From NCBI GenBank assembly GCA_028684915.1, contig JAQUEZ010000009.1:7232-71231 (forward strand): a stretch of DNA of 64,000 bases, read 5' to 3'. Shown here piece by piece: positions 45,660 through 58,643 of this stretch; the stretch's first letter is position 1; each line of letters opens with the position of its first letter. Origin of the DNA: Desulfobulbus sp. GTDB taxonomy: Bacteria; Desulfobacterota; Desulfobulbia; Desulfobulbales; Desulfobulbaceae. The position numbers and the translations under genes are program-made. Below the pieces are notes generated by a model. It searched no databases and was not told the origin of the DNA. It was given only the letters and a program-made list of their open reading frames with translations.

Positions 45660-47765
45660 ATGAAGCTTCGCACTCAATCCATTCAATTCAGACTGTTAAC
45701 CATAGGGCTACTCTCCGTCCTGCTCCCCCTTGCACTTGTCGGTTTTTTTGCGGTGACCAGATCATCCGAAGCGCTGATGAATCTCGCCAAAGAAAAGGCC
45801 CAAATCCTGGCCGGAGATTTGGCCGGACTGGTGAACCATATGCTCAGTGCGGAACTGGAGGTCTCCACAACCCTTGCCGCCAACCGTAAGACCATTGACA
45901 TCATGGATCAACTATCTGGGGGATCCAGAGACAATCGGGAAGCCTTGGTCCAGGGCCTTTTTGAGGACCTGAGTTACGAATTCAAAGGGCTCAACACTAA
46001 ACAGCAGTACCAGGGATTGTACGTTGCCGATGCCTCCGGCCAGATCCTCACCGGTATTCTTGAAGACGGAAAAGAATACAACCGGGTTTCAGTGGCAGCC
46101 AATGAGAATTTCACCCGCGCGAAAAGCTCCGGTCAGGCCAGTCTGGGAGAAATGATCCGTTCCCAGGCAACATCAAAACTGATTGTCCCCATCTCCGCCC
46201 CCATCCTTTCCCGCGACAACCGTTTCCTGGGCACGATTGGTTTGGTGTTGAAAGCCCAATATTTCACAGAGCTTATCCCCAGCAAACGATCCGGCGAAAC
46301 CGGGTACGCCTACATGGTGAATCAAAAGGGTATTCTCATTGCCCATCCCAAAACCGAGTATCTGTTGACCAAGAATCTGGCGAATGAGAAAGAGATGCAT
46401 GAGATCATAGGTCAAATGCTCAGCGGTAAAGTCGGAGTTGAGGAGTATGTCTTCACCGGTATCCCCAAAATTGCCGGTTTTGCACCGGTTGGCTTTAATG
46501 GTTGGTCAATAGCTTTTACTCAAAATACTGCTGAATTCTTGTCCTCTGCCGTGCAATTGCGCAATGTTACCCTGATTGTTGTTGGCTGTGCGCTCGGCAT
46601 CGTCACTATCATTTTACTATACTCCATTCGTAACATCGTCCGCCCGATCAACGCCGCCGTGGCCGGCCTTAAAGACATCGCTCAGGGAGAGGGTGATCTG
46701 ACCATGCGCCTCGGGGTACACAGCAAAGACGAAGTCGGCGAACTGGCCACCTGGTTTAATCTTTTCATCGATAAACTCCAGCACATCATCCGTGATGTCG
46801 CCGTGGGCGTCCAAACTGTTTCTTCCTCATCCACCGAACTCTCCCAGATCTCGGAGCAGATGAATGGAGGAGCGCAAATGGCCTCGGATAAATCCAATAC
46901 CGTTGCCACGGCTGCTGAGGAGATGAGTGCCAACATGAACAATGTGGCTGCCGCCATGGAGCAGTCGACCACCAACACCAACATCGTGGCCACCGCCGCG
47001 GAGGAGATGTCCTCCACCATCGGTGAGATTGCCCAACATGCGGAAAATGCGCGGGTCATTTCCAACAATGCGGCCAAAAGGGCCAACGAGGCCTCGAATA
47101 ATATAAATGAGTTAGGCGAATCGGCCAAATCCATCGGCAAGGTGATCGAAACCATCACCGAGATCTCGGAGCAAGTGAATTTGCTGGCCCTTAACGCGAC
47201 CATCGAAGCGGCCCGGGCAGGAGATGCCGGTCGAGGATTTGCGGTTGTCGCCAACGAGATCAAGGAATTAGCTAAACAAACCGCTGCCGCCACCTATGAC
47301 ATCAAAGATAAGGTCGGCACCATTCAGGGAACGACGGCCAAGACCGTGCAACAGATTTCCGAGATCAATGCGGTTATCACCGATGTCAACGAGGTGGTGA
47401 GTTCCATTGCCACCGCGGTTGAGGAGCAAAGTGCTGCCACCCAGGAGATTGCCTCCAACGTCAACCAGATGGCCCAGGGGATCAACGAGGTCAACGAAAA
47501 CGTCAATCAAAGCTCGGTGGTGGCGACAGATATTGCCAAAGACATCACCGATGTGAGTACCATTGCCAGTGAGATGTTTACCAGCAGCTCCCAGGTGAAC
47601 GAAAGTGCCCACGGTCTCTCAGCCCTGGCGGATCAACTCAGCCAGTTAGTTGGCCAGTTTAAAACCGAGGAGAATGGGGGCAAAAAGCAGGAGACCGCAC
47701 CCGTGCGAAAAAGCGCATCGGTAACCATACCTCGTTTGAACGCACACCAACCTGTCAAGGCATGA
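45660..47765 (+). CDS. Methyl-accepting chemotaxis protein, dCache type
   Basis: A 701-aa chemoreceptor. TM1 (about 12-32), periplasmic dCache (about 35-300), TM2 (about 303-325), HAMP (about 326-380) and a signalling bundle with [21 protein letters not shown] and [15 protein letters not shown] (about 500-535). It has a basic C-terminal tail and no CheR pentapeptide. Double-Cache domains commonly bind small organic molecules. The Shine-Dalgarno AGAGGAGGAA is strong. It is controlled by the sigma-54 promoter just upstream, and overlaps the next gene by four bases (ATGA), so the two products are made together. Confidence 0.96.
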   Translation: MKLRTQSIQFRLLTIGLLSVLLPLALVGFFAVTRSSEALMNLAKEKAQILAGDLAGLVNHMLSAELEVSTTLAANRKTIDIMDQLSGGSRDNREALVQGLFEDLSYEFKGLNTKQQYQGLYVADASGQILTGILEDGKEYNRVSVAANENFTRAKSSGQASLGEMIRSQATSKLIVPISAPILSRDNRFLGTIGLVLKAQYFTELIPSKRSGETGYAYMVNQKGILIAHPKTEYLLTKNLANEKEMHEIIGQMLSGKVGVEEYVFTGIPKIAGFAPVGFNGWSIAFTQNTAEFLSSAVQLRNVTLIVVGCALGIVTIILLYSIRNIVRPINAAVAGLKDIAQGEGDLTMRLGVHSKDEVGELATWFNLFIDKLQHIIRDVAVGVQTVSSSSTELSQISEQMNGGAQMASDKSNTVATAAEEMSANMNNVAAAMEQSTTNTNIVATAAEEMSSTIGEIAQHAENARVISNNAAKRANEASNNINELGESAKSIGKVIETITEISEQVNLLALNATIEAARAGDAGRGFAVVANEIKELAKQTAAATYDIKDKVGTIQGTTAKTVQQISEINAVITDVNEVVSSIATAVEEQSAATQEIASNVNQMAQGINEVNENVNQSSVVATDIAKDITDVSTIASEMFTSSSQVNESAHGLSALADQLSQLVGQFKTEENGGKKQETAPVRKSASVTIPRLNAHQPVKA

Positions 47766-49747
47766 ATTCCAGCCTCAGCCGCAAAATCCTTTTTCCCACC
47801 CTGCTGCTGATTGCCATCGGCCTGGTGACCACCCTGGTGGTCACCTATTTGAGCGCCAGGCAGGCGGTACTCGATGAATCGGAGCAGCGTCTGCAGCGGG
47901 AAACCAAACTAGCGGCTCGCTTAATCGACAACTGGCTTCAGGCACGGTTGATCGATCTTCACCTCTGGGCCCAGGAAGAGACGCTGATCGACCTCATTAC
48001 CGCTGAGGGAAATTTGGAAAATCGGGGAGAAAAGGCCAAACGTTTTCTTGCCACCCAGCAAAGCGGACACACCTATATGGAGGGCATCTTCATTGCCGAC
48101 ACAAAGGGTACTGTACTTTTCTTCTCCACCATAGCAGCCCAACCGCTGGCCAAGGTTCGCCTGATTGATCGCCTCTATTTTCTTGAAACCCTGAGCGGCA
48201 AACAGGTTATCTCACCGCTTATGCAGAGCAAACTCAGTGGGAGCCGGGTTTTCGTGGTCACGGCACCGATCAAGGTCGGCGAGGAAATCAAAGGGGTGAT
48301 TGGCGGCGTGGTCGACTTCTCAGCCTTTACAGACCTTTTCATCAACAATTTCGAGGACCAGAAAAACAAACTGGCCCTAATTTGTGATGCAAAAGGGGTG
48401 ATTCTCACCTCATCTCAGCCCCAGATAAAAATCTTACCGGAACCATTGGCCAGCGCATTGACCTCAACGCCTTCACAACTCCGAAATCATCCCATCGGCT
48501 CCAGCGACCATCTGATTTCCGGCCAGTTTCTACATAACACCAACTGGCTCTTTGCCATCAGTCAACCCATGGATGTGGCCCTTTGCCCGCTCAATAAAGC
48601 CGGACAGTTCAGCACCCTTCTCGCGACCGTCCTCTTAGTGGCCATTTCGCTCATTGTCTTCAACCTCTTTCACCGCCTGTTGAATCAACGTCTCCAGGCG
48701 ATGATCCAGATCATCGGCCAGGTCAAACGGGGGGATCTCAGTTGCAGAATTCATCAATCGATGACCAGAAAAGATGAAGTCAACGATCTGGCCGATTCGT
48801 TTAACCAGATGATTGAGCAACTGGAGGATAATATCTCACTGTTGAACCGAGAAATCCAAATGCGCCGAGATTCCGAGCACATGCTCTCCTACCATCAGCA
48901 AAACCTGGAGACAATTATTGCTGAACGCAGCCGGGCATTGGAGAGCGAAATCATCGAAAGAAAACAGATCGAGGAGCGATTGGCACGATCGGAAAAACTG
49001 GAAATGATTGGCCATCTTGCCGGAGGCGTTGCCCATGACCTGAATAACATCCTCTCGGGGATCGTGACCTACCCGGACCTCCTATTACTGAAAATCGGCC
49101 CGGATCATCCGCTGGCTGCGCCCCTGCTCTCCATCAAGCGCACCGGAGAAAAAGCGGCCGCCATTGTCCAGGATCTCCTCACCCTTTCCGGGCATCGCCG
49201 CCTGAACAAGAAGCCGACCGACTTCAACCTCCTCCTATCGACTTTCTTGTGCAGTAAAGAATATCGTGAGTTTCTCAAGCGTTTTCCGCACGTCCATATC
49301 CAGAGCACCTGCAGCGGCCAACCAGCCTTTATTCAAGGATCTGCCGCCGCCCTGTCCAATGTGCTGCTGCACCTGGTGGGCTATGCGGCCATGATGCTGG
49401 GCGCTGATGGCGGCGAGGTGGTGCTCAAGACGGAACACCGCACCCTTGCCGGGCCAATACAGGCCTATGAACTCATCGAAGCTGGGCCCTACTGCATACT
49501 GACGATGGAATACTCGGGTCGGATTTTGCAGCCAGAGCATCTGGCACGGATCTTTGAACCGTTTTATACCAGCAAAAAACTTGGCCTTCAGGGGAGCGGC
49601 CTGGAGATGGCGGTAATTTTAGGTACGCTCAAGGATCATCGCGGTTTTATCGACTGCAGCAGTGAAAGCCCATCAGGCTCCCGCTTCAGTCTCTATTTCC
49701 CAACCGCGGATGCGCCATCCTTGCAAGCTATAACCTGCAGAGAGTAA
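47762..49747 (+). CDS. Degenerate histidine kinase (probable pseudokinase) with dCache sensor
   Basis: A 661-aa protein with TM1 (about 10-28), periplasmic Cache (about 35-275), TM2 (about 283-303), HAMP and a HisKA domain with an intact phospho-acceptor, H425 ([17 protein letters not shown]). The ATP-binding half is homologous to the kinase at 8242 but the key motifs are lost. The N box reads [12 protein letters not shown] where the homologue has IMNLVNNAAEAI, G1 reads MEYSGRILQ instead of VEDDGPGIS, and G2 has GSGLEMAV for GTGLGLAV. It probably cannot bind ATP-Mg. The reading frame is intact and it overlaps the chemoreceptor gene by four bases, so it is expressed and likely scaffolding, phosphatase or a His relay. 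Confidence 0.88.
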   Translation: MNSSLSRKILFPTLLLIAIGLVTTLVVTYLSARQAVLDESEQRLQRETKLAARLIDNWLQARLIDLHLWAQEETLIDLITAEGNLENRGEKAKRFLATQQSGHTYMEGIFIADTKGTVLFFSTIAAQPLAKVRLIDRLYFLETLSGKQVISPLMQSKLSGSRVFVVTAPIKVGEEIKGVIGGVVDFSAFTDLFINNFEDQKNKLALICDAKGVILTSSQPQIKILPEPLASALTSTPSQLRNHPIGSSDHLISGQFLHNTNWLFAISQPMDVALCPLNKAGQFSTLLATVLLVAISLIVFNLFHRLLNQRLQAMIQIIGQVKRGDLSCRIHQSMTRKDEVNDLADSFNQMIEQLEDNISLLNREIQMRRDSEHMLSYHQQNLETIIAERSRALESEIIERKQIEERLARSEKLEMIGHLAGGVAHDLNNILSGIVTYPDLLLLKIGPDHPLAAPLLSIKRTGEKAAAIVQDLLTLSGHRRLNKKPTDFNLLLSTFLCSKEYREFLKRFPHVHIQSTCSGQPAFIQGSAAALSNVLLHLVGYAAMMLGADGGEVVLKTEHRTLAGPIQAYELIEAGPYCILTMEYSGRILQPEHLARIFEPFYTSKKLGLQGSGLEMAVILGTLKDHRGFIDCSSESPSGSRFSLYFPTADAPSLQAITCRE

Positions 49748-49813
49748 AAAAGCGATCTACCCTGTTCATCAAATCAGGCTTCAGGTAAGGTAGAAAGGTA
49801 TAATCAATCAACG

Positions 49814-49906
49814 TTGATGGCGCCGAAAAAAACACTGCGCCTTGTATCTCTGTGCTTTAACCTAGCCATCTTTTAGAGTGTAATGGACTTTTTACGCGTC
49901 CATCAA
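49814..49906 (-). repeat. MITE-like repeat, copy C (inverted, internally deleted)
   Basis: On the minus strand this reads TTGATGGACGCGTAAAAAG, then a core like copy A (AGATGGCTAGGTTAAAGCACAGAGATACAAG in part), and ends GGCGCCATCAA, about 93 bp. Flanks again give ATCAACGTTGA on both sides (49807-49817 and 49902-49912), parallel to the junctions of copy A. It lies between the pseudokinase and the CHASE4 kinase genes. Confidence 0.75.
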
Positions 49907-49941
49907 CGTTGAGCTCAAACAAACCTCATTGGAGCCAACAC

Positions 49942-52914
49942 GTGCCTATGCAGCCAAAGCAGCTGGGAATACTGGCCAAAACCCTAATTATAGTCTGCAC
50001 CTTAGTCTGCATCCTTACCCTGAGTTTTCTCGCCGTTTCGTTTAGCCTGGTGATGACCAAATTCCAGCAGTTGGAAACCGATGAGGCCCAAGTGAACCTG
50101 GAGCGGGTTGTCAACGAGCTCAACAATTCCCGCAAAAAGCTGGAATCGCTGGTGGGTGACTGGGCACCCTGGGATGACACCTATGCCTTTGTGCGGGAAC
50201 TCAATCACGATTACATTGAAAAAAATCTCTCTGCGGAAAGCTTCCGCACCCTGGGAATAAATTTCATGCTGTTTTTCGACAACAGCAATCAACTGGTCTT
50301 TAGCCAATTCTTTAATCTTGATCAGACAACGGCGATGTCGCCGGATTTAAGCGCCATTTTTGCACTCAAGGCCATGCCGAACTTTTTTCAGTTCGCCACG
50401 CACCAAACAAGAAAATCCGGTCTTATTCGCTCAAGCACAACCGCAGTACTTATTGCCGGTGCTCCCATTGTCACCAGTACCTACGACGGCCCCAGCCGAG
50501 GGACGCTTGTCTTTGGCCGCTACCTCGACCAATCCAAACTCCACCAGATCAGCAGTCAAACCAGGGTGAACGTGGACGCTCTCGCCTACGATCAAAAGCT
50601 GGAACGCCTTTTTTCATCAAAAAACACCCATTTATTCTCCATTGATGCCGCTCTCCTTCCCGTTGCCTATCACGCGCTCAATGACCAAGTGCTGAATGCA
50701 TATGCGGCTTTAAATGATTTACGCGGCAAACCCATTGTCGTCTTTGCAATCACCCAGGAACGCAAACTTTTGCACCAGGGGCTGGCCATGTGGCAAAAAC
50801 ATGCCCTCTCCCTTGTTGCCCTGGGGATGTTGTTCATTTTGATGATGGTACTCCTGCTCCACCGGATCATTCTCCGCCCGCTGACCAGGCTGAGTGGCGA
50901 GGTTGACCAAATAGCCCAGGTCGGATGTCATGACCTGCGGGTCACCGTCTCCAATCGGGACGAGATTGGTGCGTTGTCCATCGCTATCAATACAATGCTT
51001 TCCTCCCTGCAAACCTTGCAGCAACTCCAGGGGAAAAACGAGCAACATCTCAAAGATATCATTGATTCGATTAACTGCGGCATCATGCTGGTCGATGTCC
51101 AGGATCGCCGTATCATCTCGATCAATCGAGCCGGAGCCACAATGGCCGGACGATTGCCGGAGGAAATTACCGGCAAAATCTGCCATCAATTTATCTGCCC
51201 CCGCGAGCTGAATTGTTGCCCTGTCCTTGATGAAGGGGAATCTGTTGATCTCAGTGAACGCACCATTAACCACGCCGATGGCCACGCTGTTCCGGTATTG
51301 AAAAGTGTCAGCCGGATTGAACGGGAAGACCGATCACTCTTGGTCGAGAGCTTTATTGACATCACCGAGCTGAAAAAAATTCAGGCCGAAGTTGCCGCCA
51401 GTGAAGCCAAGTACCGACAATTTTTTGAGGAAGATCTCACCGGCAACTTTGTAAGTACCACTGATGGCACACTCATTGACTGTAACCCCGCCTTTGCCGA
51501 GATACTGGGATACGCCACACCCAATGACATCATCGGCGGCCGGATGGATAGTCACTATACCGCCCCGGAAAACAGGTACGCCCTGCTGGAGCGGATACAG
51601 GAAAAGGGCAAGCTGGAGCGTTATGATGGTGTTCTTCGCCATCGCAACGGACAAACGGTGTACATTATCAGCAACCTGATTGGAGAATTTGACGACCAGG
51701 GCCATTTGCAACGTATACGCGGTTACATCTTTGACGACACCAAGCGGGTGCTCCTAGAAAAAGAGATCCGTCAGGCACAAAAGCTGGAAGCTATTGGAAC
51801 GATGGCCGGGGGAATAGCTCACGATTTCAACAACATTCTTGCTGGGATCATGGGCTACACCGAGATTGTCCTCCGTGATCTGGACGAACAGCAGGCAGCG
51901 AAAAGTTGCCGTAACCTGCGCAACATTCTCACCGCCGGGGAACGCGCCAGAGGGTTGATCGAAAAAATGCTCACGTTCAGCCGCCAGAGCGAAGGCGACC
52001 GAAAACCGGTCAGCCTGGCACGCACCCTGGAAGATGTACTCGAACTGATCAGGGTCAGCTTGCCCAGTACCATTGCCATTGAGCCGCAGATCGCTAACCA
52101 TCCCACCGTCAGTGCGGACCCGATCCAGATCCACCAGGTGTTTATGAACCTCTGCACCAATGCCGGCCATGCCATGAAAGAGCGGGGTGGCACCTTAACC
52201 ATTACCTTAGATCATCAGCATCTTGACGCAGACTTTACCGGTCGTTTTCCGGAGTTGACCACCGGTGACTATGCAAGAATCCAGATAGAGGACACCGGCA
52301 AGGGAATTCCCCCGCGCCTGATTGAGCGTATTTATGATCCTTTTTTTACCACCAAGGGGAAAGGAGAAGGCACCGGCCTCGGCCTGTCCATGGTTCACGG
52401 TATAGTCAAGGCCATGCACGGCTTGGTCACAGTGGAATCCGAGGAGGGCCGCGGCACCGCCTTTACCATCTATCTCCCTACTATTGAGGCTGAGGAAACC
52501 GTGATATCCGATGCACATTTGAGCATTCCCACCGGGCACGAGCATGTGGTCTACGTGGATGATGAGGGATTTTTAGTGGATATAGGGACTGAGATCCTGC
52601 GGGGTTTGGGGTATGCAGTTACCGGATTCACCGACAGCCGCGAGGCACTTGATTACCTGTTGAGCCATAGCCAGGGCGTGGACCTGGTTATCTCTGATAT
52701 GACCATGCCCCAGGTTACCGGTATCGAGCTCGCGCAACAGTTGCAAAAACTTGAGGCGCCACCGCCGGTCATCATCTGTACAGGCCATAATGAAGGGCTG
52801 AGTCAAGATGACGTGGCCTTTATCGGCGTTCGCCAGATGCTCCTCAAACCGGTAACCGTCAACAAGTTGGCTCAGGTTGTACGATCCGTACTCGACAACA
52901 AGGATCAAAGCTGA
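49942..52914 (+). CDS. CHASE4-HAMP-PAS-PAS-HK-REC hybrid kinase
   Basis: A 990-aa membrane hybrid. TM1 (about 10-33), CHASE4 sensor with the signature VGDWAPWDDTYAFV, TM2 (about 282-303), HAMP, two PAS (about 370-605; the first has four Cys in KICHQFICPRELNCCP, a metal/redox-like cluster), kinase H627 (IAHDFNNILAGIMGY), and receiver D919 (LVISDMTMPQVTG). GTG 49942 is chosen because GGAG lies seven bases before it; ATG 49948 is the alternative. The HisKA_REC pair resembles the kinase at 27332. A weak terminator and a repeat copy follow. Confidence 0.92.
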   Translation: MPMQPKQLGILAKTLIIVCTLVCILTLSFLAVSFSLVMTKFQQLETDEAQVNLERVVNELNNSRKKLESLVGDWAPWDDTYAFVRELNHDYIEKNLSAESFRTLGINFMLFFDNSNQLVFSQFFNLDQTTAMSPDLSAIFALKAMPNFFQFATHQTRKSGLIRSSTTAVLIAGAPIVTSTYDGPSRGTLVFGRYLDQSKLHQISSQTRVNVDALAYDQKLERLFSSKNTHLFSIDAALLPVAYHALNDQVLNAYAALNDLRGKPIVVFAITQERKLLHQGLAMWQKHALSLVALGMLFILMMVLLLHRIILRPLTRLSGEVDQIAQVGCHDLRVTVSNRDEIGALSIAINTMLSSLQTLQQLQGKNEQHLKDIIDSINCGIMLVDVQDRRIISINRAGATMAGRLPEEITGKICHQFICPRELNCCPVLDEGESVDLSERTINHADGHAVPVLKSVSRIEREDRSLLVESFIDITELKKIQAEVAASEAKYRQFFEEDLTGNFVSTTDGTLIDCNPAFAEILGYATPNDIIGGRMDSHYTAPENRYALLERIQEKGKLERYDGVLRHRNGQTVYIISNLIGEFDDQGHLQRIRGYIFDDTKRVLLEKEIRQAQKLEAIGTMAGGIAHDFNNILAGIMGYTEIVLRDLDEQQAAKSCRNLRNILTAGERARGLIEKMLTFSRQSEGDRKPVSLARTLEDVLELIRVSLPSTIAIEPQIANHPTVSADPIQIHQVFMNLCTNAGHAMKERGGTLTITLDHQHLDADFTGRFPELTTGDYARIQIEDTGKGIPPRLIERIYDPFFTTKGKGEGTGLGLSMVHGIVKAMHGLVTVESEEGRGTAFTIYLPTIEAEETVISDAHLSIPTGHEHVVYVDDEGFLVDIGTEILRGLGYAVTGFTDSREALDYLLSHSQGVDLVISDMTMPQVTGIELAQQLQKLEAPPPVIICTGHNEGLSQDDVAFIGVRQMLLKPVTVNKLAQVVRSVLDNKDQS

Positions 52915-52922
52915 AGTTGCCG

Positions 52923-52955
52923 ACTCTTTTTCCAAGAGAGTATTTTCTTTTTTTT
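52923..52955 (+). terminator. Weak terminator after CHASE4 kinase
   Basis: CTCTT (52924-52928) / AAGAG (52934-52938) with loop TTTCC, then an interrupted T tract with eight T at 52948-52955. The stem is AT-rich and short. Confidence 0.4.
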
Positions 52956-52985
52956 ACTGCATGCGACTATAATCATGCTGAGAGC

Positions 52986-53003
52986 AAACCTGGGGGCAGG
53001 TTT
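52986..53003. other. Strong hairpin in the gap after the CHASE4 kinase
   Basis: AAACCTG (52986-52992) / CAGGTTT (52997-53003), loop GGGG: a perfect 7-bp stem with no T run. It lies downstream, on the minus strand, of the sigma-54-like site at 53077-53090. Its function is unknown. Confidence 0.45.
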
Positions 53004-53076
53004 ATAAAAAATTTGGAGCATTCCCTGCAAAATAGCCGCTGAGCCGAAAGGATTCTCTTTGCCCATCCTCGCCGGG

Positions 53077-53092
53077 GCGACATTCGTGCCAA
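53077..53092 (-). promoter_or_regulatory. Sigma-54-like site facing left (minus strand)
   Basis: Read on the minus strand, TTTGGCACGAATGTCGC has GG (53090-53089) and GC (53078-53077) separated by 10 bases; the -24 is a perfect TTTGGCACG. It would transcribe leftward through a gene-free 150-base stretch with the hairpin at 52986-53003 and then antisense to the end of the CHASE4 kinase gene. It may be chance, or the start of an untranslated RNA. Confidence 0.35.
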
Positions 53093-53138
53093 ACAACAAC
53101 GAACAACCGATCGGGATGGTTTGAGCGATCTTGAAACA

Positions 53139-53193
53139 TAATGGCCTCGCACAAAGTCCATTACATTCTGCAAGATGGCTAAGTAAAAACACT
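53139..53193 (+). repeat. MITE-like repeat, copy D (5' half only)
   Basis: Reads TAATGGCCTCGCACAAAG, then TCCATTACATTCTGCAAG, then ATGGCTAAGTAAAAACAC, which parallels the first 55 bases of copy A with scattered substitutions. The terminal palindrome is degraded (TGGCCT...AGTCCA). The right half is absent. Confidence 0.65.
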
Positions 53194-53273
53194 CTTTAAG
53201 AAAAAGAGCAGCCGATGACTCAATTTCAAACTTCCTCTCCATTGACCACCGACACGGTGGAAAGGTCTGAACC

Positions 53274-56390
<3,117 letters not shown>

Positions 56391-56447
56391 CAGCCGGGTA
56401 AACACAGCTTTTCCCAACCAAGAAAATCTTGCTCTTCACAGGTTTCG

Positions 56448-58586
56448 ATGACTGAACAAGCAACGATCATAACCGATGAAAAACGACCGCTGATCATGGT
56501 GGTTGACGATGATTTCTCTGCTCGCATGCAACTTCGATTCACGCTTGAAAATGCAGGCTATGAGGTGGTCGAAGCCGGCTGCGGCGAAGAGGCGCTGGCC
56601 CGGTTTGGCGAACAGCCACCGGAGTTGATTTTTCTGGATATCATCATGCCGGACATGGATGGATTTGCCACTTGTCGCTGTCTGCGGCAAATCCCGGGTG
56701 GTGAACATACCCCGGTAGTGATGGTCACTGGTCTGGAAGATGCGGAAACAATCACCAGCGCCTTTGATGCCGGAGCTACCGATTTTATCAGCAAACCGAT
56801 CAATATGCTGATCCTTGGCTACCGGGTTCGCTACTGGTTACGTTCCGGTTCTATCCTCAACGACCTCAAGGTGAGTCAACAACGGGTAGACAAGGCCCAG
56901 CAAATTGCACGCCTAGGACATTGGGAACTCCACCTGGAGAGCGGCAAGTTCCAAATTTCCACCCAGGACCCGGGGCAATTCGGCGTCGCTGATCCCAACC
57001 GCTACGAATCGTTGTTTGATCAGATCGTGTTTACCGAACGGCATTCGGTCAAGCACTTCATCCAAGAGGCCCAACATGAGGGGCGCGCCTTTTCTCTCAA
57101 CTATCGCATCGTCCTCCCCAATGGTCAGGAACGAATTATTTTCAACCAGGGGGAGATTGTCTTTGACCGCAAGGATCGGCCCTCCATGATCGTGGGCGTG
57201 GTGCAGGATATCACCGAACTGAAGCAAGCCGAAGATCAGATCCGCTACCTTGCCTTCTACGACAACCTCACCGGCCTGGCCAATCGCACCCTGTTTCGTG
57301 AACATTGGACCAAAATCCAGCCCCAGGTAGCTCGGTCCGGGAAGAAAATCGCCATCTTCTTCATCGACCTGGATCACTTCAAACGGATCAACGACACCCT
57401 TGGCCATCCGGTGGGCGACAAAGTGCTGATCACCGTGGCTGATCGTCTCAAAAGCGTGCTTCGTCAGTCGGACGTGGTTTCTCGCGCCAACGCCGACCAA
57501 CCGACCTCAATCATCTCCCGACTCGGCGGCGACGAGTTCACCTTGCTCTCGGCCAACTTCCATGCCCTTGACCACATTGCCAACCTCGCTGAACGCATCA
57601 CCCAGACCATAGAGCAGCCGATCATATGGAATAACCAGATGATCGCCCTTTCAGCCAGTATCGGTATCAGCGTCTATCCCGACGACAGCGACGATCTGGA
57701 TATTCTGCTCAAAAACGCCGACACGGCCATGTATGAGGCTAAGGAAAAAGGGCGCAACAACTTCCAGTTCTTCCAGCATCAGATGAACGATACCGCCAAT
57801 GCTCGGTTCCAACTGGCCAATAGCCTTCGCCGAGCCTTGCAGAACAACGAGTTCGAGCTCTACTACCAACCGCAGTTCTGTAACCTAGATAAAAAAATTA
57901 CCGGCGTCGAGGCCCTCATCCGTTGGCAGGATCCGGAGCAGGGACTCATCCAGCCTATCCAGTTTCTTCCTTTTGCCGAGGAGAGCGGCCTGATTCACGC
58001 CATTAACGACTGGGTCATCCTCCAAGCCTGCACCCAGGCTAGCCGATGGGTCAATGCCGGGTTGTTTGCAGGTTGCCGCATGGCAGTCAACATCTCCGGC
58101 CAGAATATCAATTTCAAGAAATTGGCCATCCGCATCATGGAAGTACTCAAGGAAACCGGTCTGGAACCGCAGTATCTCGAGCTTGAATTAACCGAACGGG
58201 TGATGATGGAAAACACCGACGAAGCCGTGCATTCACTCCAAAAATTTAAGGAGATGGGCATTGCCATTGCCATTGATGATTTCGGCACCGGCTACTCGGC
58301 ACTCAGCCATCTGCAAATTTTTCCCCTGACCACGCTCAAAATCGATAAATCCTTTGTGCAAAACATTTCCGCACAGAACAGCAGCGTCTCCCTGCTCCAT
58401 TCCATCGTGGGTATTGCCAAGAGCTTTAACCTGAAAGTCATAGCCGAAGGCGTGGAAACCGCAGAGCAACTGCAGGTGCTGGATGAAATAAAATGTGATG
58501 AACTGCAGGGCTACCTGTTCAGCCGTCCCGTTACCCGGGATCAGCTTGAACAAGGCCTGCAAACCGGTGTCTTCGATCTATCCTGA
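56448..58586 (+). CDS. REC-PAS-GGDEF-EAL bifunctional c-di-GMP enzyme
   Basis: A 712-aa soluble response regulator. Receiver with D64 (LIFLDIIMPDMDG), PAS (about 160-265), GGDEF (G360-G-D-E-F, RLGGDEFTLL) and EAL (E488-A-L, ITGVEALIRW). The EAL domain keeps NISGQN, ELTER, DDFGTGYSAL, KIDKSFV and AEGVET, so phosphodiesterase activity is likely. The GGDEF motif is complete, so cyclase activity is possible. There is no RxxD inhibitory site five residues before GGDEF, and a small insertion (RANADQPTSI) lies just upstream of the motif. It is probably phosphorylated through the HPt of the kinase upstream. REC-HD-GYP follows after 57 bases. Confidence 0.95.
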   Translation: MTEQATIITDEKRPLIMVVDDDFSARMQLRFTLENAGYEVVEAGCGEEALARFGEQPPELIFLDIIMPDMDGFATCRCLRQIPGGEHTPVVMVTGLEDAETITSAFDAGATDFISKPINMLILGYRVRYWLRSGSILNDLKVSQQRVDKAQQIARLGHWELHLESGKFQISTQDPGQFGVADPNRYESLFDQIVFTERHSVKHFIQEAQHEGRAFSLNYRIVLPNGQERIIFNQGEIVFDRKDRPSMIVGVVQDITELKQAEDQIRYLAFYDNLTGLANRTLFREHWTKIQPQVARSGKKIAIFFIDLDHFKRINDTLGHPVGDKVLITVADRLKSVLRQSDVVSRANADQPTSIISRLGGDEFTLLSANFHALDHIANLAERITQTIEQPIIWNNQMIALSASIGISVYPDDSDDLDILLKNADTAMYEAKEKGRNNFQFFQHQMNDTANARFQLANSLRRALQNNEFELYYQPQFCNLDKKITGVEALIRWQDPEQGLIQPIQFLPFAEESGLIHAINDWVILQACTQASRWVNAGLFAGCRMAVNISGQNINFKKLAIRIMEVLKETGLEPQYLELELTERVMMENTDEAVHSLQKFKEMGIAIAIDDFGTGYSALSHLQIFPLTTLKIDKSFVQNISAQNSSVSLLHSIVGIAKSFNLKVIAEGVETAEQLQVLDEIKCDELQGYLFSRPVTRDQLEQGLQTGVFDLS

Positions 58587-58643
58587 GGGCAAATCCCCTG
58601 CTGCGCCCCACTGCAATACGACTAAAATAAGGACTGTTTCCAT

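Noticed and set aside
46682..47293. Long antisense frame across the second chemoreceptor
   Set aside because: Ala/Ser-rich mirror of the repetitive coiled-coil coding sequence; the same pattern appears opposite the first chemoreceptor.
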